Shown: positions 23,893-32,195 of the stretch, one piece after another | How the letters are laid out: each line of letters opens with the position of its first letter | Numbering within the stretch: the stretch's first letter is position 1 | From: Roseomonas nitratireducens | Lineage (GTDB): Bacteria; Pseudomonadota; Alphaproteobacteria; Acetobacterales; Acetobacteraceae | Direction: 5' to 3' | DNA: 64,000 bases | NCBI RefSeq assembly: GCF_017813355.1 | Contig: NZ_JAGIYZ010000018.1 | Coordinates: 1-64,000, forward strand | The notes under the pieces: generated by a model | What the model saw: only the letters and a program-made list of their open reading frames with translations | The model's database searches: none | What the model was told of the DNA's origin: nothing | Position numbers and translations under genes: made by a program

Positions 23893-24861
23893 TCAATCCA
23901 TCGTCGCGCCGGAAGACCGCGCGACCGGGATCCACAGCGCGAGCTGCGCATCCCAGAAGGTGGCGAGTTCCTCCGCGCTGCCGCCGCGCGGATCGACGCC
24001 GACATCGACCAGGCGCTGGCGAATGGTGGGCGAGGCGACCGCGGCGCGCGCGGCGCGTTCCAGCCGCGCGACCACCGGCGCGGGCGTGCCCACCGTCGCG
24101 AAGACGGCGTGCCAGTTGTAGCTTTCATAGCCCGGCAGGCCGGCTTCCTCGGCCGTCGGCACCTCCGGCATGGCGGGGCTGCGCGTGCGCGTCGCCATGG
24201 CGAGCGCCCGCACGCGCCCTTCGCGCACCATCGCCACATAGGGCGGCAGCGTGTCGACCATCATGTCCACCGTGCCGGCGATCAGGTCGTTCAGCGCGGG
24301 GCCGGACCCGCGATAGGGCACATGCACCATCTCCACGCCGATCAGCCCGGCGAGCATGTGGCCCGACAGGTGCACGATCGTGCCGGGGCCCGAGCTCGCA
24401 TAGGTCACGCGCCCCGGGTTGCGGCGGACATGCTCGACGAATTCGCGCAGGTTCGCCGCCGGCAGGCGCGGGTTCACCACGATGATGTTCGGCACCAGCC
24501 CGACGAGCGAGACCGGCACGAAGGACCGCCGCATGTCGAAGGGCAGGTTGCGGTAGAGCGCTACGTTCAGCACGGCGGAGGACGCGGTGTGGAAGACGAT
24601 GGTGTATCCGTCCGCCGGCGCGGTCAGCGCCGCCTGGGACCCGATCACGCCGCCCGACCCGCCCCGGTTCTCCACCACCACCGGCTGGCCGAGATCCTCC
24701 GCCATGCCCTGCGCGACCAGGCGGGAGACGATGTCCGCCGCGCCGCCGGCGGCGAAGGGCACCACCATGCGGACCGGCCGCTCGGGGAAGCCGCCCTGCG
24801 CGGCGGCCGGCCCGGCCAGCGCGGTCGCGCAGGCGACGAGAAGCGCGATGATGGCGCGCAT
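23893..24861 (-). CDS. Bug-family periplasmic solute receptor
   Basis: The protein has 322 residues with a signal peptide (MRAIIALLVACATALAGPAAAQ). Family signatures are MVVPFAAGGAADIVSRLVAQ, VVVENRGGSGGVIGSQAAL and MVHVPYRGSGPALNDLIAGTVDMM. It has no tctA/tctB beside it. Bug proteins without transporter genes are common in these bacteria and may use distant TctAB pairs or act in sensing. It is the first gene of the operon with the MBL hydrolase and hydroxyacid dehydrogenase. It diverges from the hyuBA-Bug operon across 131 bp that should hold both promoters. Confidence 0.92.
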   Translation of the reverse strand: MRAIIALLVACATALAGPAAAQGGFPERPVRMVVPFAAGGAADIVSRLVAQGMAEDLGQPVVVENRGGSGGVIGSQAALTAPADGYTIVFHTASSAVLNVALYRNLPFDMRRSFVPVSLVGLVPNIIVVNPRLPAANLREFVEHVRRNPGRVTYASSGPGTIVHLSGHMLAGLIGVEMVHVPYRGSGPALNDLIAGTVDMMVDTLPPYVAMVREGRVRALAMATRTRSPAMPEVPTAEEAGLPGYESYNWHAVFATVGTPAPVVARLERAARAAVASPTIRQRLVDVGVDPRGGSAEELATFWDAQLALWIPVARSSGATMD

Positions 24862-24992
24862 GGCGTGTCCTCTCCCGTTCGGCGCGTCGCGCGCCGTTGC
24901 GCGCAGTAGAACCGCGCATGGCCGGAAGGTCCAGGGCGCCCGCCTGCATTTGGTGGGTTGCGCCCGTGGCCGCGCGGTTGAACCATCCCCCC

Positions 24993-26645
24993 ATGCCCGA
25001 GCCCGACGCCTTCGACCCCATCAGCCTTGAGATCCACTGGTCCCGGCTGATCTCCATCGCCGACGAGGCCGCCACCGGCCTGCTGCGCACCGCCTTCTCC
25101 ACCATCGTGCGCGAGTCGAACGACTTCGCCACGGTGCTGATGGACCGCAACGGCGACAGCGTGAGCGAGAACACCGGCGGCATCGCCTCCTTCTCCTGCA
25201 TCCTGCCCAAGACGACCAAGACCTTCCTGGAACGCTTCCCGGCCGAGACCTGGCAGCCGGGCGACTGCGTCATCACCAACGACCCTTGGCTCGCCACCGG
25301 CCACCTGCCGGACTTCACGGCGGTGACGCCGATCTTCCACCGCGGCGCGCTGGTGGGCTTCGCGGGGTCGATCTCCCATTCGCCGGATGTCGGCGGATCG
25401 CTCTGGTCGGCCGATTGCCGCGAATTGTTCGAGGAAGGCATCCGCATCCCGCCCTCGCGCCTGTATCGCGCGGGGGAACGCAACGAACAGCTGGTGGACA
25501 TCCTGCTGTCCAACGTGCGCGTGCCGCGCCAGGTGCTGGGCGACCTGGAGGCGCAGGTCGTCGCCAACCGCGTCTGCGCGCAGGGCGTCGCCGAATTCCT
25601 CTCCGACACCGGACTGCCCGACCTGCAGGGGCTGTCGGCCGCGCTGACCGCCCGCGCCGACGCCGCGATGCGCCGCGCCATCGCGGCACTTCCCGACGGC
25701 ACCTGGCGCAGCGTGCTGGAGGCGGACGGCTTCGACGAGGCGATCACGCGCATCGTCTGCGAGGTGACGATCCGCGGCGACACCATGCATATCGACTTCG
25801 CCGGGACCTCCCCGCAGGTCGATCGCGGCATCAACTGCGTGATGAACTACACCCACGCCTATTCGGTCTATCCGATCAAATGCGCGCTCGACCCCTTCAC
25901 GCCGCGCAACGAGGGGTCCTACCAGGCGATCACCGTCGCCGCGCCCGAGGGCAGCATCCTCAACCCCCGCTTCCCCGCGCCGTGCAGCGCGCGGCAACTC
26001 ACGGGGCACCTGCTGGCGGGCGCGATCTACAAGGCGCTGGCGCCGGTGATGCCGGAGAAGATCATCGCCGAATGCGGCGGCGCGCCGACCATGCGCGCGC
26101 TGTTCAGCGGCATGACCGCGGATGGGGACCGCTTCTCCCAGGTGCTCTTCGCATCGGGCGGCATGGGCGCTTCCCCGCACCGGGACGGGCTGCCGACCAC
26201 CGCCTTCCCGACCAATGTCGGCGCGGGGTCGATCGAGGCTTATGAAAGCGTCGCGCCGCTGGTCGTCTGGAAGAAGCAGCTGCTGCCCGATTCCGGCGGC
26301 GCGGGAAGGTTCCGCGGCGGGCTGGGGCAGGAGGTGGAGATCGAGGTGCGCGCACCCGACGCGGTGCGGCTCTCCCTGCTGTCGGACCGGCGCGACCATC
26401 CGGCGCTCGGCGTGCTCGGCGGCGGGCCGGGCGGGGCGGCGCTGATCGAACTCGCGGACGGCACGCGGCCGCATCCGAAGTCCCGCACCACGGTCGCGGC
26501 CGGCGCGCGGCTGCGGATGCACTATGCGGGGGGCGGCGGGTATGGCGACCCGAAGGCGCGCGACCCGGCGGCGCTCGCCGAGGATGTGCGGAACGGCTAC
26601 GTCACGGCCGAAGGCGCGGCGCGCGACTACGGGGTGAAGTCATGA
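24993..26645 (+). CDS. hyuB: Hydantoinase B / oxoprolinase-type subunit
   Basis: The protein has 550 residues. It begins DPISLEIHWSRLISIADEAA, and ESNDFATVLMDRNGD, GDCVITNDPWLATGHLPDFT and ISHSPDVGGSLWSAD are typical HyuB sequence. The glycine-rich end YAGGGGYGDPKARDPAALAEDV is also characteristic. In the family HyuA and HyuB together hydrolyse hydantoins or 5-oxoproline with ATP, or carboxylate acetone or acetophenone. The stop overlaps the hyuA start by ATGA. A Bug receptor gene completes the operon, so the ring compound may be imported. The exact substrate cannot be inferred. Confidence 0.93.
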   Translation: MPEPDAFDPISLEIHWSRLISIADEAATGLLRTAFSTIVRESNDFATVLMDRNGDSVSENTGGIASFSCILPKTTKTFLERFPAETWQPGDCVITNDPWLATGHLPDFTAVTPIFHRGALVGFAGSISHSPDVGGSLWSADCRELFEEGIRIPPSRLYRAGERNEQLVDILLSNVRVPRQVLGDLEAQVVANRVCAQGVAEFLSDTGLPDLQGLSAALTARADAAMRRAIAALPDGTWRSVLEADGFDEAITRIVCEVTIRGDTMHIDFAGTSPQVDRGINCVMNYTHAYSVYPIKCALDPFTPRNEGSYQAITVAAPEGSILNPRFPAPCSARQLTGHLLAGAIYKALAPVMPEKIIAECGGAPTMRALFSGMTADGDRFSQVLFASGGMGASPHRDGLPTTAFPTNVGAGSIEAYESVAPLVVWKKQLLPDSGGAGRFRGGLGQEVEIEVRAPDAVRLSLLSDRRDHPALGVLGGGPGGAALIELADGTRPHPKSRTTVAAGARLRMHYAGGGGYGDPKARDPAALAEDVRNGYVTAEGAARDYGVKS

Positions 26646-28744
26646 CCCCCACCGCACGCATCGGTGTCGATGTCGGCGGCACCTTCACCGACTTCGTCCT
26701 GCACGACCCCGCGCGCAACCTGGTCGCCACCGGCAAGCGCCTGACCACGCCCGACGATCCGTCCGAGGCGATCGTCGCCGGCATCGCGCGCCTGCTCGAG
26801 GAAACCGGCCTGCCGCCCGCCGCGCTGCATTCCGTGGTGCATGGCACGACGCTGGTGACCAACACCATCATCGAGCGCACCGGCTGCAAGGTCGGGCTGC
26901 TGACGACGGAAGGCTTCCGCGACTCCATCGAGATCGGCAAGGAGACGCGCTACGACCTCTACGACCTGTTCCTCGAACCCGCGCCGACTCTGGTGCCGCG
27001 GGCGCTGCGGCTCGAAGTCCCGGGCCGGCTCGACGTGCATGGCGCCGAACTGAAGCCACTGGACGAAGCGGCCGTCGCGCGCCAGGCCGCGGCGCTGGTG
27101 GCGGAGGGCGTGGAGGCCATCGCCATCGGCTTCATGCATGCCTGGCGCGACGCGCGGCACGAGAAGCGCGCGGCCGAGATCGTCCGCGCCGCGCATCCCG
27201 GCATCGCGCTGACCCTCTCCTCCGCCGTCGCGCCGGAGATCCGCGAGTTCGAGCGCATCTCCACCGCCTGCGCCAACGCCTATGTCCAGCCGCGCATGCT
27301 GCGCTACCTGGACCGGCTCGAGGCGCGGCTGGCGGAACTCGGCGTCACTGGCGCGCTCTATGTCATGCTCTCGGGCGGCGGCATCGCGAGCGTGCAGGAG
27401 GCGAAGGACTTTCCCATCCGCCTGATCGAATCCGGCCCGGCGGCGGGCGCGATGGCGGCGTCCTGGCTCGCGCGGCAATCGGGGCTCGACCACGTCGTCT
27501 CCTACGACATGGGCGGCACCACGGCGAAGATGTGCCTGATCGAGAACGGCGCGCCCGACCGGAAGTTCGAGTTCGAGGCCGGCCGCGTGCGCCGCTTCCA
27601 GAAGGGATCGGGCCTGCCGCTCAAGGTCAGCGTCGTCGACATGATCGAGATCGGCGCCGGCGGGGGTTCCATCGCGCGCGTCGACGAAGGCTCCGGGCTG
27701 ATGAAGGTGGGGCCCCGCAGCGCGGGCGCGAAGCCGGGGCCGATCTGCTACGGGCGCGGCGGCACGGAGCCGACGGTGACGGATTCCGACCTCGTGCTCG
27801 GCCGGCTCGACCCCGCCTACTTCCTGGGTGGGGAGATGGCGCTCGACCTCGATGCCGTGAAGCGCGCCGTAACCGACCGGCTCGCGACCTCGCTGCGCGT
27901 GACGCCGGACGACGCCGCGCTCGGCATCCGGCGCATCGTGGACGAGACCATGGCGGCCGCGACGCGCATGCACCTGGCCGAGAAAGGCCGCGACCCGCGG
28001 CGCTACACGCTGGTCGCCTTCGGCGGCGCGGGGCCGGTGCATGCCTGCGACCTCGCGCGGCGGCTTAAGATGGGTCGCGTGCTCGTGCCGCTCGGCGCCG
28101 GCGTCGCCTCCGCGCTCGGCTTCCTCGTCGCCCCGCCGGCGACCGACCTGGTGCGCAGCCTGGTCGGGCGGCTGGAACGGCTCGACTGGGGCAAGGTCGC
28201 CGCGCTGTATGCCGAGATGGAGGCGGAAGCCCGCGCGCTGCTGACCGGCGCGGGCGCCGATCCGGCGGCGATCGCGTTCCGCCCGGCGGCCGACATGCGC
28301 TATGTCGGCCAGGGCTTCGAGATCCCCGTGCCGCTGCCGACCATGGCGCCGACCGCGGCCGACCTGCCGGCGATCCGCGAATCTTTCCTCGCCGCGTATC
28401 GCGAACGCTTCGGCCGCGCGCTCGATGAACTGCCGGTGGAGGCGCTGACCTGGCGCCTCGCCGCCGCGGCACCCGGGCGCGACATCGACATGAAGGGTGC
28501 GAACATCGCCGAGGGCCGCGCCGCGGCGCGCGGCACGCGCAGCGCCCTGTTTGAAGGCCATGGCTGGTGCGACTGCGCGGTGATCGACCGCTACGCGCTG
28601 GCCCCCGGCGCGGCCTTCGCCGGCCCGGCGCTGGTCGAGGAGCGCGAATCCACCTGCGTCGTGCCGCCCGGCGCGCGCGTGACAGTGGATGCCTTCCGCA
28701 ACCTCGTCATCGATCTTCCCACCCCCCAGGAGGCCCCGTCATGA
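26642..28744 (+). CDS. hyuA: Hydantoinase A / oxoprolinase-type ATP-dependent subunit
   Basis: The protein has 700 residues. The N-terminal ATPase fold opens with RIGVDVGGTFTDFVLHDP and has SVVHGTTLVTNTIIERTG. DHVVSYDMGGTTAKMCLIENG is the second phosphate-binding motif, and IGAGGGSIARVDEGSGLMKVGPRSAGAKPGP was cut to these key residues: IGAGGGSIA and KVGPRSAGA. It overlaps hyuB and the following receptor gene by four bases each, giving an operon translated as a unit. The role is ATP-driven ring opening of a hydantoin- or oxoproline-like compound, inferred from family. Confidence 0.93.
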   Translation: MTPTARIGVDVGGTFTDFVLHDPARNLVATGKRLTTPDDPSEAIVAGIARLLEETGLPPAALHSVVHGTTLVTNTIIERTGCKVGLLTTEGFRDSIEIGKETRYDLYDLFLEPAPTLVPRALRLEVPGRLDVHGAELKPLDEAAVARQAAALVAEGVEAIAIGFMHAWRDARHEKRAAEIVRAAHPGIALTLSSAVAPEIREFERISTACANAYVQPRMLRYLDRLEARLAELGVTGALYVMLSGGGIASVQEAKDFPIRLIESGPAAGAMAASWLARQSGLDHVVSYDMGGTTAKMCLIENGAPDRKFEFEAGRVRRFQKGSGLPLKVSVVDMIEIGAGGGSIARVDEGSGLMKVGPRSAGAKPGPICYGRGGTEPTVTDSDLVLGRLDPAYFLGGEMALDLDAVKRAVTDRLATSLRVTPDDAALGIRRIVDETMAAATRMHLAEKGRDPRRYTLVAFGGAGPVHACDLARRLKMGRVLVPLGAGVASALGFLVAPPATDLVRSLVGRLERLDWGKVAALYAEMEAEARALLTGAGADPAAIAFRPAADMRYVGQGFEIPVPLPTMAPTAADLPAIRESFLAAYRERFGRALDELPVEALTWRLAAAAPGRDIDMKGANIAEGRAAARGTRSALFEGHGWCDCAVIDRYALAPGAAFAGPALVEERESTCVVPPGARVTVDAFRNLVIDLPTPQEAPS

Positions 28745-29721
28745 CAAGCACCAGCCGCCGCGCGCTGCTCGGCGCATCCCTTGCCGTGCCCGCCTTGCAC
28801 GTCGCCCGCGCGCAGGCCGCCTGGCCGACGCGCCAGGTCACCCTGGTGAATCCCTGGCCGCCCGGCGGATCGTCGGACACCATGGCGCGGCTCTTCGCGC
28901 AGCGCTTCTCGGAAACCCTCGGCCATCCCTTCGTGGTGGAGAACCGCGCCGGCGCCTCCGGCACGATCGGCCACGGCCACGTCGCGCAGCAGCGGCCGGA
29001 TGGCGCGACGCTGATCTTCGGCACCAACAGCACCTACGCCATCGCGCCGCATCTCCTCACGCAACTGCCCTACGACAACCGCACGGCCTTCACCGGCGTG
29101 ACGCTGGTCGCGCGCACGGCGCAGGCGGTCTGCGTGCATCCCTCCGTGCCCGTGGCCACGATCCAGGAGTTCCTGGCCTATGTGCGCGCGCGGCCGGGGC
29201 AGGTGAACTTCTCCTCCGCCGGCATCGGCGCGACGAGCCACCTCGCGACCGAGCTGCTGATGGCCGCGGCGGGGCTCGACATGGTGCACGTGCCCTATCG
29301 CGGCGGCGCGCCGTCGGCCCAGGCGGTGCTGTCGGGCGAGACGAAGATGTCCTTCATCGACGCCATCACGGCGCTGCCGCACCGCCAGGCCGGCACGCTG
29401 AAGATGCTCGCGGTGTCGACCGCCACGCGCTCGCCGCTCGCGCCCGATGTGCCCACCCTGCAGGATGCCGGCGTCGCGGGCTTCGAATCCTCGACCGACA
29501 TGGCGATCCTCGGCCCCGCCGGCCTGCCGGCGCCGGTGACGGAGGCGATCGCGGCCGCGGTGCGCGCGGCGGTGGCGGACCCAGCCTTCCGCCAGCGGGT
29601 CATCGCCCAGGGCGCCGATCCGGTCGGCGGCACGCCGGCGGAATTCGCGACCTACTGGACGCGGGAGAGCGAGAAGTGGGGCAACCTCATCCGCACGCGG
29701 AACATCCGCATGCCGTCCTGA
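28741..29721 (+). CDS. Bug-family periplasmic solute receptor in the hyuBA operon
   Basis: The protein has 326 residues. The N-terminus MTSTSRRALLGASLAVPALHV has a SRRxLLG motif, suggesting Tat export, with cleavage near ARAQA. NPWPPGGSSDTMARLFAQRF, VVENRAGASGTIGHGHVA and VHVPYRGGAPSAQAVLSGE are Bug hallmarks. The start overlaps the hyuA stop. It is likely to bind the substrate, or a breakdown product, of the hydantoinase-like enzyme. It shows the same fold as the three other receptors in the window but is clearly a separate, diverged copy. Confidence 0.92.
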   Translation: MTSTSRRALLGASLAVPALHVARAQAAWPTRQVTLVNPWPPGGSSDTMARLFAQRFSETLGHPFVVENRAGASGTIGHGHVAQQRPDGATLIFGTNSTYAIAPHLLTQLPYDNRTAFTGVTLVARTAQAVCVHPSVPVATIQEFLAYVRARPGQVNFSSAGIGATSHLATELLMAAAGLDMVHVPYRGGAPSAQAVLSGETKMSFIDAITALPHRQAGTLKMLAVSTATRSPLAPDVPTLQDAGVAGFESSTDMAILGPAGLPAPVTEAIAAAVRAAVADPAFRQRVIAQGADPVGGTPAEFATYWTRESEKWGNLIRTRNIRMPS

Positions 29722-29725
29722 TCCC

Positions 29726-30331
29726 TCAGCGCGGCGGCGGCACCGTCGCCGCGACCGAGGGCCGCGCCTGCGCCGCGTCGAACAGCGCGGACAGCACCGG
29801 CCGCCCTTGCCGCCAGGCGAAGGAGGGGTGGCGCACCTCGCAATAGCCGAGCAGCGCCACCAGCGCGAACCACGCCGCGTCGCGCGCTGCGAAGCCGCCC
29901 GCCGCCGCGTCGCGTTCCAGCGCATCGGCGATGCGCACGGCGCGCAGCGCTTCCAGCGCGATGACGCCGGGGCTGCGTTCATGCTCGGGCCGGCGCAGTT
30001 CGCGGTTCCACACCGCGATGCCGTCCATCATGCCGAGCACGCGGCCATAGGCGGCCAGCGCGCGCGGCGCGTCGGGCCCGGGCAGCAGGCGCCGCGCGGG
30101 TTCCACCAGGCTGTCGAGCATCATCAGCACCGGCGTCGTCTCGGTGATGGTCGTCCCGTCGTCCATCACCAGCGCCGGCACGCGGCCCACCGGGTTGAAG
30201 GGCAGCAGGACGGAGGCAGGGTCGCGCAGCGTCGCCTCCTCCACCGACACGCGGTCGGCCAGGGCGAGTTCGATCACCGCCATGCGGGCGATGCGGGCAT
30301 AGGGCGAGCCGGGGGCGTGGTACAGGCGCAT
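29726..30331 (-). CDS. Glutathione S-transferase family protein
   Basis: The protein has 201 residues from MRLYHAPGSPYARIARMAV. The thioredoxin-like N-terminal domain has the usual FNPVGRVPALVMDDGTTITET with the cis-Pro and the Glu/Thr that bind glutathione. The C-terminal helical domain includes YGRVLGMMDGIAVWNREL. There is no clear Shine-Dalgarno ahead of this ATG, but it gives the normal GST start. It converges on the Bug gene 4 bp away. Substrate unknown. Confidence 0.88.
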   Translation of the reverse strand: MRLYHAPGSPYARIARMAVIELALADRVSVEEATLRDPASVLLPFNPVGRVPALVMDDGTTITETTPVLMMLDSLVEPARRLLPGPDAPRALAAYGRVLGMMDGIAVWNRELRRPEHERSPGVIALEALRAVRIADALERDAAAGGFAARDAAWFALVALLGYCEVRHPSFAWRQGRPVLSALFDAAQARPSVAATVPPPR

Positions 30332-30472
30332 GGCCGCCACGCTAGACCCGTTTCGCGCCGTGCCAAGGCCGCGCGACGAGGCCTGCGCATGTTTTCCGCG
30401 GGACCGCGTCGATTCCTGCGGTCCTGGGCGCCCCCCGTTGACGCCGCCGCCGCGCCGGGCGAAGCCACCGCC

Positions 30473-30904
30473 ATGACCGACGCGCCCGCCCCCTTCGACC
30501 CCGCCGCGCATGGCTGGAAGCATCTCCGCTGGCATGAGGAGGGGTTCCCCACCCTCGTCGGCCCCTTCTGGTCGAAGAAGGAAGGCGATGGCTGGGCCTA
30601 TGGCCTGGTCGCGGAACCGCGCCACGGCAATGCGCATGGCATCATCCATGGCGGCATGCTCGTCACCTTCCTCGACCAGATCCTGGGCGTGACCTGCTGG
30701 GAAGCGGCCAAGCGCGGCCCCGTCGTGACCATCCAGCTCAACACGCATTTCGTCTCCGGCGCCAAGGCCGGGGAATTCCTGGAAGCGCGGGCGGAAGCGG
30801 TGCGCGCCACGCGGTCGGTCGTCTTCGTGCGCGGGCAGATCACGGTGGGCGATCGCATCGTCGCCACCGCCGACGGGGTGTGGAAGCGGCTGGGCGCGCC
30901 CTGA
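30473..30904 (+). CDS. PaaI-type hotdog-fold thioesterase
   Basis: The protein has 143 residues from [20 protein letters not shown]. The hotdog signature [19 protein letters not shown] carries the conserved HGG and catalytic acidic residue, followed by [22 protein letters not shown]. It hydrolyses acyl-CoA esters of unknown chain. It sits 47 bp before a thiolase gene on the same strand, suggesting a shared role in acyl-CoA turnover. The frame is open upstream but that part is opposite the GST gene and not coding-like. Confidence 0.88.
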   Translation: MTDAPAPFDPAAHGWKHLRWHEEGFPTLVGPFWSKKEGDGWAYGLVAEPRHGNAHGIIHGGMLVTFLDQILGVTCWEAAKRGPVVTIQLNTHFVSGAKAGEFLEARAEAVRATRSVVFVRGQITVGDRIVATADGVWKRLGAP

Positions 30905-30951
30905 CCGCCTGCGCTACCGTCCCCGCCAACCAACGCAGGGAAGGAAGCGCC

Positions 30952-32154
30952 ATGCGCAGCGCCGTCATCGTCTCCACCGCCCGCACGCCGATCGGGCGTG
31001 CATATCGCGGCGCCTTCAACGACACCAACGCGCAGACGCTCGGCGGCCACGCCGTGCGCGCGGCGATCGACCGCGCGCGCCTCGACCCGGCGGAGGTCGA
31101 GGACGTGATCATGGGCGCCGCCCTCCAGCAGGGCTGCCAGGGCGGCAATGTCGGCCGTCAGGTGGCACTCGCCGCCGGCTGCCCGGACACGGTGCCGGGC
31201 ATGAGCCTCGACCGGCAATGCTCCTCCGGCCTCATGGCCATCGCCACCGCGGCGAAGCAGATCCTGCATGACGGCATGCAGGTCGCGGTGGGTGGCGGGC
31301 TCGAATCCATCTCTCTCGTGCAGAACGAAAAGGCCAACTGGCACCGCCGCGCCGACCCCGCGCTCATGGAACGCGTGCCCCAGCTGTACATGTCGATGCT
31401 CGAGACCGCGGAGATCGTCTCCGAACGCTACGGCATCGGCCGCGACGCGCAGGACGAATACGCCTATCGCAGCCAGCTTCGAACCGCCGCCGCCCAGGCG
31501 CGCGGCGCCTTCGACGACGAGATCGTGCCGCTGCCCTCCGTCATGAAGCTCGCGAACAAGGAGACGGGGGAGGTCCTGGATGTCCCGACGACGCTCAAGA
31601 AGGACGAGGGCAACCGCGCCGACACGACGCTCGAGGGGTTGCAGTCGCTCAAGCCGGTGTTCAAGGACGGCATGGTGGTCAAGCAGGGCCGCTTCATCAC
31701 GGCGGGGAATGCCAGCCAGCTCAGCGACGGCGCCTCGGCCTGCGTGCTGATGGAGGAAGCGGAGGCGTCGCGGCGCGGACTCCAGCCGCTCGGCATCTAT
31801 CGCGGCATGGCCGTCGCCGGCTGCGATCCGGGGGAGATGGGCATCGGGCCGGTCTTCGCCGTGCCGAAGCTGCTGAAGCAGCACGGCCTGAAGGTCGAGG
31901 ATATCGGCCTATGGGAGCTGAACGAGGCCTTCGCCTGCCAGGTGCTGTACTGCCGCGACCGCCTCGGCATCCCCGACCATCTGCTCAACGTCGATGGCGG
32001 CGCCATCTCGATCGGCCATCCCTATGGCATGTCCGGCGCGCGCATGGCCGCGCACGCGTTGATCGAGGGCAAGAAGCGTGGCGTGAACTTCGTGGTCGTG
32101 ACCATGTGCGTCGGCGGCGGCCAGGGCGCGGCGGGCTTGTTCGAGGTGGCCTGA
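30952..32154 (+). CDS. Acetyl-CoA acyltransferase (thiolase)
   Basis: The protein has 400 residues; GGGAAGGAAG precedes the ATG. Thiolase residues are nucleophilic Cys90 in [14 protein letters not shown], the His in [15 protein letters not shown] and the second Cys in [16 protein letters not shown]. It could act in beta-oxidation or in acetoacetyl-CoA formation; the sequence resembles the FadA/PcaF class with [15 protein letters not shown] near the start. It is flanked by a thioesterase and by the adenylate ligase fusion on the same strand, an acyl-CoA metabolism group. Confidence 0.93.
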   Translation: MRSAVIVSTARTPIGRAYRGAFNDTNAQTLGGHAVRAAIDRARLDPAEVEDVIMGAALQQGCQGGNVGRQVALAAGCPDTVPGMSLDRQCSSGLMAIATAAKQILHDGMQVAVGGGLESISLVQNEKANWHRRADPALMERVPQLYMSMLETAEIVSERYGIGRDAQDEYAYRSQLRTAAAQARGAFDDEIVPLPSVMKLANKETGEVLDVPTTLKKDEGNRADTTLEGLQSLKPVFKDGMVVKQGRFITAGNASQLSDGASACVLMEEAEASRRGLQPLGIYRGMAVAGCDPGEMGIGPVFAVPKLLKQHGLKVEDIGLWELNEAFACQVLYCRDRLGIPDHLLNVDGGAISIGHPYGMSGARMAAHALIEGKKRGVNFVVVTMCVGGGQGAAGLFEVA

Positions 32155-32195
32155 CACCCCCATCTGACCGGCGCCCCGATCGGAGACGCCCAAGG

